From Impatiens glandulifera (lineage: Eukaryota > Streptophyta > Magnoliopsida > Ericales > Balsaminaceae), in assembly GCF_907164915.1 (NCBI RefSeq), contig NC_061864.1, positions 14,391,889 to 14,455,888 of the forward strand: DNA of 64,000 nucleotides, in the 5' to 3' direction. Numbering within the stretch: position 1 is the first letter of the stretch; each line of letters starts with the position of its first letter. Under the pieces are notes generated by a model that searched no databases, had not been told where the DNA came from, and saw only the letters and a list, made by a program, of their open reading frames with translations. Shown here in pieces: positions 1-12,301 of this stretch. The position numbers were made by a program, and so were the translations under genes.

Positions 1-1420
1 AATTTCTCGATCAGGTCTCTCGGTCCTAGTCGAACCTCCCGGTCCTCAAGAACATCCAAATTGCAAATTTGACAGTTTTGATTGGATTTAAATTTTTTGA
101 TCCAAGGGAATAAGTAGCTTCACAAAGCTCGAGGAATATTATGAACATCATCTCAAGGTTTGATTCAACATGGATGATTTTAGATTTTATCAAAATAGTT
201 TATGAACTAAAACTGGGTTTTTGGTTTTTAAGTTGTAATGAAGTGTAGGGAACTTGTCAATAGCTTCCTTATATTACATATGATTGATTGGTACCAAAAT
301 ATGAACACTAGCGGTTCAATTTGATCAATTTAAAAACTTAAAATTTTCATTTATTTTGAAAATTTTGATTTTGATCAGACATGATCTGGATTGATCAAAC
401 ATGATCGAAATAGGTTCCTAACATTATTAGAAACATGTTGGGAAACTTTCTAGGCTATTGTTCTTGAGGATTAGCTCAAGAATAGAAACCCCAAATTTGG
501 ATTTTTCTAAATTCAAATTTGGAAATTTTGTTTTAGATCGATTGATCAGTTCTAGCTTTCACATAAAATTTGTAAATGATTCTAGGATCGTTTTCTAATA
601 AAAAAAATTCAACAACCAGGCAATATACAAACTTATTAAAACTGAAATATAAAAATTTCAATTTCAAATTAGAAGATTGATTGAAAGTTTACCAAGGATT
701 GGAGAACACTCCTTAGACCTTAAGGAAGCTTTTGAGATGCTTAGATCCGACCTTTTAAGGCCTGGTACATAGTTATGAAAAATCTTGATGCATGAAGCTT
801 CAATGATGGATTTTATGAAAATTCGAATTGAGGGCTTGAGAGGTGATCTCTTGCCTTCAGATTCATCAAGGGAGACTGTTTATAGCCTTCCAAAATCGGT
901 TCAGGAAGCAAGTTGATTGGATTTAGTCAAAACCATCAATGGTGTTTTGTATGTTCTTGATTCAACTTGCCTGATCAGGCCATAATGAAGCCTATGATCG
1001 TATGCGAAATGATTATTGTGGTAGGGTGATAATTTCAACTTCTAATCAGTCGAAATGGTGAACTATCGACGAAGTTCCATTTTTGACAAATCAAAGATGG
1101 GATTCATCCTTATATGTTCTTCATCACGAGAAAGAAGATAAATCGTACGTAAAATGACGATGTTTTGTGCGTAAAAGCGGACATGGAGCGTTCCGTCTGG
1201 GTTCCTCCGCGATAGTGTGGTTCGTTGCGTTTCAGCTAACAATGTTGGGCGCGCGTTAGCTGATTCACTGCTTTGTGGATGTGCGTTCCTTCAGCTGTAG
1301 CGGGCGACACGGGCAACTCTCGGGGGTTTGCTAAAAATTCAGCGCTTATCCGTAGGTCGCGATTTCGACTGTAGCAATCTTTCTGGATTTTGGTTACACC
1401 CAATTACAAATAATTTTTTT
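1..1420. other. Unassigned region, possible old retroelement remnant
   Basis: I see no supportable gene here. The first 1.4 kb is less AT-rich than the DNA that follows, especially 900-1400. A patch at about 1140-1400 is rich in CG dinucleotides (GCGCGCGTTAGC, CGGGCGACACGGG). The abrupt change to extremely AT-rich sequence after 1400 suggests that an LTR retrotransposon or similar insert ends near there. No paired LTR, target duplication or coding domain can be seen in the window, so this is only a suggestion. Confidence 0.25.
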
Positions 1421-2809
1421 TTAATTAAAACCTTAAAGGTTTATTTGAAATTGATTTTTCTTTCACACTTTTGGATTTATTTTTTAATCTTTAAAATACA
1501 CAAAAATATTTAAAATAAATATAATTTTTATTGTGTCAATATATTTTATTTTTGTATATTTTCGGGGTTAAATAAATAATTCATTTATGATGAAATGGAT
1601 ACAACATTTATCCTAAATTATTTATTTTAATCCCTTTGATTATTTTGAGATGAAATGAGTACAACATTTATCCCAAATTATTTTATTTGGTCATTATCCT
1701 TAATTAATTATGGATACAATTATTATAATAATTAATCCAATTAATTGTTTAATTAGGTTTTAACCTTTGAATTAATTATTTTGATTTATTTATTAAAAAT
1801 AATCTAAATGATTTTACAATTTTAAAAAAGGTTAACGAGTCTGATTTAGATAATTTTAAACTAGTTAAATAGTTACGATTTTAAACTTACTATACTTTTT
1901 TTTAAATTTTACGAGTTTATAAATAATTTTAATTTTACTATTTTACAATATAAATATTTAAAATTAAAAAAATATATATATTATTTATTTAAATTAATTA
2001 TTTTTTAAAATATAATTTCTTTAGTGTAATTTACTATTATTAACTTTTAATTAATTTATACTTAAAAATATTTTTTTAAAATTGTCAATAAATAAAAATA
2101 TAATTATATATAAATAATATTAATATATAACTAATATTTCTTTAAATTAAATTTGTACGATTTCAAGTAACTCTTAATTTTACGAGTCCCTCATTTATTT
2201 TACTTTAATATTATTTTATTATTCACATTTTTTTTCACATCAAAATATTTTCAGAATATATCATTGTGCAAGACAACTATAATTAATAAAATGAAACTAT
2301 TGTATATTAGGACCTTCGTTTACGAAGTAAAAAAAAAGTATGATTTTACTAAAACTCAAGCCTATACTTTTACATTATTTGGAAACTAAAACTAAAACTG
2401 AATTTGAACTAAAATAAATATATATATTAAATTTGTTAATATATACATAATTAAATAATATTTCATATTATTATTTTATATAAATTAATATCTCAACAAA
2501 ATATTTAAAAGATTGTTTTTAAATAAATTATTTTTTTCCCCTTAAATACAGTTTTAGTTTCGGATCTAAGCGTTTTAAAAAAGAAAATAAGCCATAAATT
2601 TTTTTATGAGCATCCTAATTCAACTCAAGGTTTTCACTATTCTCAATCTAAAAGATTAATGTCAAAAATCATTTCTTTTATCGGTATATAATTTGTAAAA
2701 CAAAATTTCGAATAAAAATTTAAAATAAAATTTAAGATAAAATTTTATAAAGAGAAACTTAGAGATATTTTTATTACATAATAAGGAAAAGAGAGAAATG
2801 TTACACAAA

Positions 2810-3055
2810 TTAATGGTAGGTTACAATTGTTGCAAGTGTATGCTCACAAATACAAATATTACCAAAAAGAGTGGACTTGCAATAGGATTTGGTGAGTTTC
2901 CCCGCATAGGCCTTTTCACATGTCTTTTGACAATCTTTAGGGTTGCATTCTATTATTACTTTAATACCTTCAATCTTTTTCGATCCAACAACAAATAATA
3001 ATAATATTATTGTTACCACCACACTCATTCTTGACACTGTATCACTTTTACCCAT
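2810..3055 (-). CDS. Small secreted six-cysteine (defensin-like) peptide, copy 1
   Basis: This single-exon gene encodes 81 residues. Residues 10-30 form a hydrophobic signal segment (SVVVTIILLLFVVGS). The mature part has six cysteines spaced C-x4-C-x3-C-x12-C-x8-C-x-C. The CxxxC followed by CxC is the hallmark of the cysteine-stabilised alpha/beta fold of plant defensin-like and other small secreted peptides. The peptide is presumably exported to the apoplast. Its activity cannot be told from sequence: antimicrobial, signalling and pollen/pistil roles all occur in such families. An internal ATG at residue 10 would shorten the N-terminus but keep the signal segment. A TATAAATA motif lies about 90 bp upstream. 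The exact subfamily is not recognised. Confidence 0.72.
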   Translation of the reverse strand: MGKSDTVSRMSVVVTIILLLFVVGSKKIEGIKVIIECNPKDCQKTCEKAYAGKLTKSYCKSTLFGNICICEHTLATIVTYH

Positions 3056-3146
3056 CTTATTATATATATAATAGATTCAACTCTTCTTTATGAATCACTA
3101 CTGAATTGTTATTTTGTATTAGGCAACAATTGCTAAATAAAATTTG

Positions 3147-3154
3147 TATTTATA
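3147..3154 (-). promoter_or_regulatory. Probable TATA box of peptide copy 1
   Basis: On the minus strand the sequence reads TATAAATA about 92 bp upstream of the ATG at 3055. The motif and its distance are kept in all three duplicated units, which supports a promoter role. Confidence 0.5.
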
Positions 3155-3868
3155 CATTTTTGTAAGAGATAAAATTAGTATTTATATTAAAGTCCAGATA
3201 TTTATATATATATATATAGAGAGAGAAAATCATATATACGATAATATATTCTTTTTAATTAATATTAATATTGTTTTAAATCAAAATGAAATTAAAGTTT
3301 ACATAAAGGAAAAGTAAAGAGAAAAAAAAGTTAATATAATAATTATCTTTTATATCAAATGAATTAGTATTGTTTTACATTTATTTATAAATGATTATAT
3401 TCCTTTTATATCTCTCCATACAAATTGAATGAAATATATTATAATATTTTATTATTAATTATTGTGGTTTTTTTTTATTTAATTCAATTTTAAGGTGATG
3501 TAAATAAATATAAATAATTTGTGGATCAATATCCAGGTCAATCCATAAATTATATAAACTATTAAATTTATATATAAATAAATCATCTGTAGTGATTGAA
3601 TGGTCTTCATAATCTACGGTAAAAAAAAATATACAATGATATTTAAACTTATGAATTATAAATTTTATATAATTAAATATTATTTTATAGTTTTTTTTAT
3701 GAATCAATCAAACTTAGTTTAATAATTAAAATATTATTTATTTTAAAAATATATAATATTAATATTTTTAAATATTTACTATAGAAATCATTTTTTTTTA
3801 AATATTATTTATATAAATTTTTTTTATTAATTTACATATTTTTAAATATTTTAATAAAGTTTTTCTCG

Positions 3869-3872
<4 letters not shown>

Positions 3873-3904
<32 letters not shown>
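3873..3904. repeat. TA dinucleotide microsatellite
   Basis: A run of TA repeats of about 30 bp in unit 1. The matching place in unit 2 (about 7695) has a shorter run, so the tract length differs between duplicates. Confidence 0.85.
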
Positions 3905-3907
<3 letters not shown>

Positions 3908-6648
3908 ATATAAAATATTATTATTATGTTTTTGGTTTAAATTAAATTCATAACAATTATTTGCTTTTATTATTTTTTTTAACTCTTTTACAATATAAAT
4001 TTTATATTAAAATGAATTTCACTTTTAAATTGACCAATGTGTGAAACATAAAATTAATAGTAAATGATTTTCACTTTTAAATGATCTAATTAAAAAATAA
4101 CTATACCAAAGGCTTGTTCGGTTGGGGTTATTTAAATAACTCAACCCACTCAAACTTCTTTTTATTCTTCCTCTCATCACTCAATTCAATCCAAAATACT
4201 AAAATATTCTTTATTTTAAATTACTATTTATTATTTTATTATTATATATCAATACCCCTTTAAATAATTTTACCAAAAATATTCTCATCTCCTCAAAATC
4301 ATCACCAATCATTACTCATTTTCCCTTAGAGTAACCCAATCTAACCAGGCCCAAGAAGAAAGGAATATGAATGAGTCTGTGCAATTCTCATTTATTTTTT
4401 AATTATTTATTATTTGAAAATGTAACTCTTAATTTTTCTAGTTGAGTCATTACATTAATTAGTTTTTAATTTTTTAATGAATAGTTTATATTAAACCTTA
4501 TAAGTTTCTTCAATAAATTATCGAGTTCGTAAAACTTCGATAAGAACGAATCTGATCGACTTTATCAATTTTCAGGAACAAATATAATTAAAAAATGTCA
4601 TTGAATTATAAATTATATATTCGATAATTTCTCTTCAACTAGATAATCAGTTAATCTCAAAATAGGTTTGACTTCTCAATCAACTGTTCAAATATTTAGA
4701 CATTACTTAAACCAATTTTAGACATAACAGTATTATAAATTAATGTAAGATCATGACTACAAGAATTGAATAGGACAGATAGACTTAAACAAAAATAATA
4801 TGCAATAAATGGGGGTTAAATAATAATAATTATTATTTTATTATTACTTTTTATTATTATTATTATTATTATTTTTTTAATATTTTTGGGGTTAAATAAA
4901 TAATTCATTTGTGATGAAATGCATATAAAATTTGTCCTAAATTATTTGTGTTAATCCCTTTGATTAATTTGAGTAAATTATTTGTGTTAATCCCTTTGAT
5001 TAATTTGAAGTGAAATTAGTATAACATTTATTCTAAATTATTTTATTTGGCCATTATCTTTAATTAATTTTGAATTTAATTATTACAATAATTAATTTAA
5101 TTAATTAGAATTTTAGTGCTTACATAATTTAGATAATTTGAAACTAGTTAAATCATTACGATTTTAAATTTACACTATTTAGTTTTTCAATTTTACAAGT
5201 TTATAAATAATTTTAATTTTATTATTTTATATTATAAAAAAACAAATTTATATTTTTGCTGTAATATTATTTTATTGTTCACATTTTTTTTCACATCAAA
5301 ATATTTTTAGAATGATTGTACATGACAATAATTAATGGAATGAAACTATTGTACATAAGGAACCTTCGTTTATAAAGTAAAAAAAAAGTAGAATTTTATT
5401 AAATCTCACGTTTATAAAATCAATTATTTAGAAACATAAAGTAAATTTGAGTTTGAACCAACAAAAATAAATATTAAATTTATTAATATATACAAAATTA
5501 AAGAATATTTTAGATTGTTATTTCATTTAAATCAATATTTTAATAAAATATTTAAAAATTAATTTTTAATTAAATTAAAATTTATTTTTGTCTATATTCA
5601 GTTTTAGGTGCGAATCTAGGCGTTTCCAATTAGAACATATTAATTTGTTTCAAAAATTTTTTGGGCATCCTAATTCAACTCAAGGTTTTCACAGAGTCGG
5701 CTCCGAGTTTTGGACTGTTCCAACTCCGGTAGAAAAAAGTCTATATATTTTTGTTACACTAAGTCTAGTTTAAATTTTTGATAAAAAATTGTTTTAATGA
5801 GATTTGAACTCATAAACATATAAAATTTTAAGTTTTTCCATAACCACTACTCAGGACGTACCCAGTTAGGGCTGACCCCTAATTTTATTATATATATCCT
5901 AAAACTAGAATATTAATATAATATATAACTAATATTTCTTTAAATTAAATTTGTACGATTTCAAGTAACTCTTAATTTTAAGAGTTACAATTTTTTTTTT
6001 TTAAATTGTCGATAATAATACATTCTATTCTTCCCTCATTTATTTTGTTTTAATATTATTTTATTATTCATATTTTTCTTCACATCAAAATATTTTCAGA
6101 ATATATATCATTGTACAAGACAACTATAATTAATAAAATGAAACTATTGTAGGTTAAGAACCTTTGTTTATGAAGTAAAAAAAGAAGTGGGATTTTACTA
6201 AAAACTCAAGCCTATACTTTTATATTATTTAGAAACTAAAACTAAAACTAAAACTAAGTTTGAACTAAAATAAATATATATATTAAATTTGTTAATATAT
6301 ACATAGTTAAATAATATTTCATATTATTATTTTATCTAAATTAATATCTCAAAAAAAATATTTAAAAGATTGTTTTTAAATAAATTATTATTTTTTTTCC
6401 TAAATACAGTTTCAATTTCGGATCTAAGCGTTTTAAAAAAGAACCATAAAAATTTTATGGACATCCTAATTCAACTCAAGGTTTCCACTCTTCTCAATCT
6501 AAAATATAAATGTCAAAAATCATTTCTTTTATTTGTATATAATTTGTAAAACAAAAATTCGAACAAAAATTTAAAATAAAATTCTATAAAGAGAAACTTA
6601 GAGATATTTTTATTACATAATAAAGAAAAAAGAGAAATGTTACACAAA

Positions 6649-6894
6649 TTAATGGTAAGTTACAATTGTTGCAAGTGTATGCTCACAAATACAAATATTA
6701 CCAAAAAGAGTGGACTTACAATAGGATTTGGTGAGTTTTCCCGCATAAGCCTTTTCACATGTCTTTTGACAATCTTTAGGGTTGCATTCTATTATTACTT
6801 TAATACCTTCAATCTTTTTCGATCCAACAACAAATAATGATAATATTATTGTTACCACCACACTCATTCTTGACATTGTATCACTTTTACCCAT
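6649..6894 (-). CDS. Small secreted six-cysteine (defensin-like) peptide, copy 2
   Basis: This 81-residue product is nearly identical to copy 1. By eye only two residues differ (V7M and L19S), both before the first cysteine. All six cysteines, the signal segment and the C-terminal histidine are kept, and there is no stop or frameshift. The flanking DNA is also duplicated, so the copy arose as part of a larger segment rather than by retroposition. The mature region is unchanged between copies 1 and 2, which fits recent duplication, selection, or both. Confidence 0.72.
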   Translation of the reverse strand: MGKSDTMSRMSVVVTIILSLFVVGSKKIEGIKVIIECNPKDCQKTCEKAYAGKLTKSYCKSTLFGNICICEHTLATIVTYH

Positions 6895-6985
6895 CTTATT
6901 ATATATATAATAGATTCAACTCTTCTTTACAAATCACTAATGAATTGTTATTTTGTATTATGCAACCTTTACTAAATAAAATTTG

Positions 6986-6993
6986 TATTTATA
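6986..6993 (-). promoter_or_regulatory. Probable TATA box of peptide copy 2
   Basis: TATAAATA on the minus strand, about 92 bp upstream of the ATG at 6894. It is the counterpart of the motif upstream of copy 1. Confidence 0.5.
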
Positions 6994-9471
6994 CACTTTA
7001 GTAAGAAATAAAATTAGTATTTATATTAAAGTCCAGATATTTATATATATATATATATAAAATCATATATACGATATTATATTCTTCTTAATTAATATTA
7101 GTATGATTTTAAATTAAAATGAAATTAAAATTTGATTGATATTTTATTATAATTTAATGGATTTACATAAAAGAAAAGTAAAGGAAAAAAAAAGTTAATA
7201 TAATAATTATCTTTCAAATCAAATGAATTAGTATTGTCTTAAGTTTATTTATAAATGATTTTATTCCTTTTATATTTTTCCATAAAAATTGAATGAAATA
7301 TATTATAATATTTCATTATTAATTATTGTAGTTTTTTTTTTATTGAATTCAATTTTAATCTGGTGTAAGTAAATATAAATAATTTATGAATCAATATTTA
7401 GGTCAATTTTTAAATTATATAAACTAATAAATTTAATCTACGGTAAAAAAAATTATATAATGATATTCAAACTTATGAATTATAAATTTTATATAATTAA
7501 ATATTATTTTATAGTTTTTTATGAATCAATCCCACTTAGTTTAATAATTAAAATATTATTTATTTTAAAAATATATAATATTAATATTTTTAAATATTTA
7601 CTATAGAAATCAATTTTTTATAAATATTATTTATATAATTTTTCATTAATTTACATATTTTTAAATACTTTAATAAAGTTTTTCTCGATTCATTATATAT
7701 ATATATATTAATAAAATATTATTATTATTATGTTTTTGATTTAAATTAAATTCATACTAACTATTTGCTTTTTTCTTTTTTTTTTTTAAATCTTTTACAA
7801 TTTAAATTTATATTAAAATGAATTTCACTTTTAAATGGACCAATTAAATGGACCAATGTGTAAAACATAAAATTAATAGTAAATGAATTTCACCTTTAAA
7901 TGATCTAATTAAAAAATAACTATACCAAGAAGAAAGGAATATGAATGAGTCAGTGCAATTCTCATTTATTTTTTAATTATTTATTATTTGAAAATGTAGC
8001 TCTTAATTTTTCTAGTTGAGTCACTACATTAATTATTTTTTAATTTTTTAATGAATAGTTTATAATAAACATGATAAGTTTGTTCAATAAATTATCGGAT
8101 GACCGACTTCATCAATTTTGAGGAACAAATATAATTAGAAAGTGTCATAATAAGAACGAATTTGACTGACTTCATCAATTTTGAGGAACAAATATAATTA
8201 AAAAGTGTCGTTGGATTATAAATGATACACATCATAATTTCTCTTTAACTAGAAAATCAGTTAATCTAAATAGGTTGACTTCTCAATCAACTATTCTAAT
8301 ATTACTATTCTAATATTTAGACATTACTTAAACCAATTTTAGACATAACAGTATTATAAATTAATGTAAGATCATAACTATAAGAATTGAATAGAACAGA
8401 ACGGATAGACTTAAACAAAAATAATATGCAATAAATGGGGTTAAATAATAATAATTGTTTTTATTATTATTTATTTTATTATTATTATTTATTTATTTTT
8501 TAAAAAAAAATTATTTTTTAGGTTAAATAAATAATTCATTTGTGATGAAATGAATATAACATTTATCTTAAATTATTTGTGTTAATCTTTTGGATTAATT
8601 TGAGATGAAATGAGTACAACATTTATTTCAAATTATTTTATTTGGCCATTATTTTTAATTAATTTTGGATTCAATTATTACAATAATTAATTTAATTAAT
8701 TGTTTAATTAGGTTTTAGTTTTTAATTAATTATTTTGATTTATATATTTTAAAATAATTAAAATAATTATTTTTAAATTTATAAATTGAGTAGGTAGAAT
8801 TTTAGTGTTAAGGTAATTTGAAACTAGTTAAATCATTACGAATTTAAATTTACATTATTAAGTTTTTCAATTTTAGAAATTTATAAATAATTTTAATTTT
8901 ATTATTTTATACTATAAAAAAACAAATTTATATTTTTGCTGTAATATTATTTTATTTTTCACATTTTTCTTCGCATCAAAATATTTTTAGAATGATTGTG
9001 CAAGACAATAATTAATGGAATAAAACTATTGTACATAAGGAACATTCGTTTATGAAGTAAAAAAAAAGTAGGATTTTACTAAACTTCAAGTCTATAAAAT
9101 AAATTATTTGAAAACATAAACTAGAGTTTGAACCAACAAAAATTATTAAATTTATTAATATATACATAATTAAAGGATATTTTAGATTGTTATTTTATTT
9201 AAATTAATATTCTAATAAAATATTTAAAAATTAATTTTTAATTAAATTAAAATTTAAGTCTAAATTCAGTTTTAAGGTGGGAATCTAGGTGTTTTGAATT
9301 AGAACATATTAATTGGCCTCAAATTTTTGGACTGTTCCAATCTCGGTAGTAAAAAGTCTATATATTTTTTGTTGTACTATGTCTAATTTAAAATTTTGAT
9401 AAAAAATTATTTTAATGAGATTTAAACCCATAAATATATAAAATTTTAAGTTTTTATCAATAACCACTAAT

Positions 9472-9524
9472 CAGGGACGTACCCACATTAGGATTGAGGT
9501 AGGCTTAAACCCACCCCTTAATTT

Positions 9525-9604
<80 letters not shown>

Positions 9605-10246
9605 TAAAACTATAATATCTAATCGTTAATTATTTTTATTTATTTTATTTATACAGACTTAAATTTTATTTCAGTAATTTAAATATTACTAATTTTTTAT
9701 TATTTAATTATTTTCATTTAAATATTTTATATTTATTTTTCTAATTCAAAAAATAAAACTCAATATTATTTTTTTCTAATTCTCTCTCCTCTAATATTCA
9801 TCTTCTTCATATTTATATATTGGTTAACTTTAATATGTTTATAATTATTTGATTTTATTACTTTGAAATAATATTACAAAGTTAACATTATCTAATTTAA
9901 TTTTTTTTATAATTTCACTATACATGTTTAATATAATATTTATTTAGTTTTAACTTACAATTTTACTATTACATAGCAAACATTTTCAACAATAAAAATG
10001 TAAAAACAAAAGTTGGCAATAAAATAGAGTATGATTTTTTTTACCGACTCTTTGACACTAATATTGAACGAAATTTATTTAAGGAATATAAATATATATT
10101 TTATTATAGATGAATTTAATGTTTTTAAATCTGAAAGTGTTTAACTTATTTAATTATTATAATATAACGTCTTCTTTTTATATATAATTTATTTCACAAA
10201 ATTTAAGCCCACCCAATGCGAATTTATGGGTCTGTCCCTCTCTCTG
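9472..10246. mobile_element. Putative non-autonomous TIR element inside duplication unit 3
   Basis: The left end reads CAGGGACGTACCCACATTAG and continues with a GAGGTAGGCTTAAACCC stretch. The reverse complement of the right end reads GAGGGACAGACCCAT and continues to GGGTGGGCTTAAAT. These ends pair as imperfect terminal inverted repeats around about 775 bp of non-coding AT-rich DNA with a long TA tract. Unit 2 holds only a short related piece (about 5850-5900) and unit 1 lacks it. I could not fix a target duplication, so the superfamily (hAT-like is likely) is uncertain. Confidence 0.45.
9528..9603. repeat. TA dinucleotide microsatellite, about 75 bp
   Basis: A nearly pure TA tract within the putative TIR element of unit 3. 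Confidence 0.9.
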
Positions 10247-10527
10247 CCACTAATATATCTAATTTTATGTTTAAAATTACAATAAATTTAACTAAATACC
10301 TTAATATTTTTAAAATAAATAATGTTAAAATCAATATAAAATATTAATGCCGGCTCTGGTTTCCACTATCACATAGATAAATCAATCTAAAATATTAATG
10401 TTAAGAAATCATTTCTTTGATCTGTATATAATTTTTAAAATAAAAATTCGAATAAATATATTTCTATATAGAGAAACATATAGATAATTTTATTGCATAA
10501 TAAGAAAAAAAGAAAATGTTACACAAA

Positions 10528-10770
10528 TTAATGGTAGGTTACAATTGTTGCAAATGTATGCTCACAAATACAAACATTACCAAAAAGAGTGGACTTGCAA
10601 TAGGATTTGGTGAGTTTTCCTGAGTAAGCCTTCTCACATATCTTTTGACAATCTTTAGGATTGCATTCTATTATTACTTTAATATCTTCAATCTTTTTCG
10701 ATCCAACAAATAATAATAATATTATTGTTACCACCACACTCATTCTTAACACTGCTTCACTTTTACCCAT
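10528..10770 (-). CDS. Small secreted six-cysteine (defensin-like) peptide, copy 3
   Basis: The product has 80 residues and is the most diverged of the three paralogues. One residue is lost in the signal segment, and there are several substitutions (for example T to I after the third cysteine, A to S, I to V and L to F). All six cysteines keep the spacing C-x4-C-x3-C-x12-C-x8-C-x-C. The frame is open and a TATAAATA motif lies at 10862-10869, so the gene may be functional. Conservation of all cysteines despite other changes suggests the fold has been under constraint. Confidence 0.7.
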   Translation of the reverse strand: MGKSEAVLRMSVVVTIILLLFVGSKKIEDIKVIIECNPKDCQKICEKAYSGKLTKSYCKSTLFGNVCICEHTFATIVTYH

Positions 10771-10861
10771 CTTATTATTATATATAATAACTTCAACTCT
10801 TCTTTATGAATCACTAATGAGTTGTTTTTATTTGTATTATACAATCATTGTTATAAAATTT

Positions 10862-10869
10862 GTATTTAT
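10862..10869 (-). promoter_or_regulatory. Probable TATA box of peptide copy 3
   Basis: TATAAATA on the minus strand, about 92 bp upstream of the ATG at 10770. It is the third conserved copy of this motif. Confidence 0.45.
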
Positions 10870-10916
10870 ATACTTGATTGAGAGATAAAATTAGTATGTA
10901 TATTAAAGTCCAGAGA

Positions 10917-11020
<104 letters not shown>

Positions 11021-11984
11021 AGATCTTATGATAATATATTCTTCTTAATTAATATTGATATGATTTTATATCGAAATGAAATTAAAGTTTGATTGATACT
11101 TTATTATAATTTAACATATTTGCATAAAAAAGTAAGAAAAATTAAAATTTATATAATAATTTTCTTTCAAATCAAAGAAAATAATGTTATACATTTTTAA
11201 AGGATTTTATTCTTTTTATATCTTTCCATAATGAATGAAATATATTATCATTATTAATTATGGTGCCTTTTTTTTTATTGATTTCAATTTTAAAGTCGTA
11301 TAAATAAATATAAATAATTTGTGGATCAATATCCAGGTCAATTCGTAAAATATATAAACTAATAAATTTATATATAAATAAATCATTTGTTATGATTTAT
11401 TAATGGTCTTCATAATCTAAGTTAAAAAAATATATATAATAATATACCTTCTTATTAATTATAAATTTTATATAATCAAATATTATTTTATAATTTTTTT
11501 ATTATAAATAAATTTCTCTTCAACTAAATTGTCCAAAATAAAAATATTTTAGATGATAATCAAAACATATAGGTTTATTATATCGTTTCAATCCAAATTT
11601 TTCATCAAATACTCAAATATTTAGGTAGGCATCACTAAAACAAATTTTAGACATAATAGTATTATAAATTGAAGTAGGTTCATAACTACGTCATAAATAA
11701 AACAAGAATTAAATATAACAAACTTAAAAAAAAAATAACATGCAAGAAACTAAGAAAGTGTTGTTTTTGATTAGATTGATTTAATTCTTTTCAATTATAA
11801 GTAGGAAGAAATGATAAAGAGCTTGATATATTGAAATTTGTTAATGAAAATAATAAAGTATGAAAAGGTTCTATCACAAAAAAAGGAAAAAGGGGTCTCA
11901 TCACAATACATAGAAGAGGATAAACAATACCATGAACATCTGCAATTGAAGCAGCACACAGTATTATTATAAGTAACTAGCTAG

Positions 11985-11987
<3 letters not shown>

Positions 11988-12038
<51 letters not shown>
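11988..12038. repeat. TA dinucleotide microsatellite
   Basis: About 50 bp of TA repeats, roughly 265 bp upstream of the globulin start codon. Confidence 0.85.
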
Positions 12039-12040
<2 letters not shown>

Positions 12041-12057
12041 CTAGTATATATCCATTT

Positions 12058-12243
12058 CATGCAAAGACAAATTAAGAGAAACAAAAATGAATTAGGATGC
12101 GGCCACCACCTGCCGTTGCTCATGATATCACTTAGCTAGCTAGCTGTAAGCCCACAAGCAATTCGAATATTCCATCTCCATGCAAACATGAAACATGGCA
12201 TCATCAAAACTGCATGCAATCATCATCCGACCCCTTATAAATT
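12058..12243 (+). promoter_or_regulatory. Seed-type promoter: RY motifs and TATA box of the 11S globulin gene
   Basis: Three RY-type CATGCAA motifs lie at 12058-12064, 12179-12185 and 12213-12219; the last sits inside TGCATGCAA. RY motifs are the known binding sites of B3 factors (FUS3, LEC2, ABI3) in seed storage gene promoters. A TATA element (TTATAAATT, 12235-12243) lies 60 bp before the ATG. Together they predict embryo-specific expression during seed maturation. Confidence 0.65.
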
Positions 12244-12301
12244 ACCCATCTCTCTTCCCTTAATTCTCATCAAATAATACTCTCTTCCAGTGCCCACAGC
12301 C

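Noticed and set aside
2798..2998. 66-codon plus-strand frames at 2798 and 6637
   Set aside because: They are antisense shadows of the secreted peptide genes and are kept only because the units are duplicated.
12290..12301. Upstream start for the globulin at 12290
   Set aside because: The codon at 12290 is GTG. A nuclear plant gene should start at the ATG at 12302, which directly precedes a good signal peptide.
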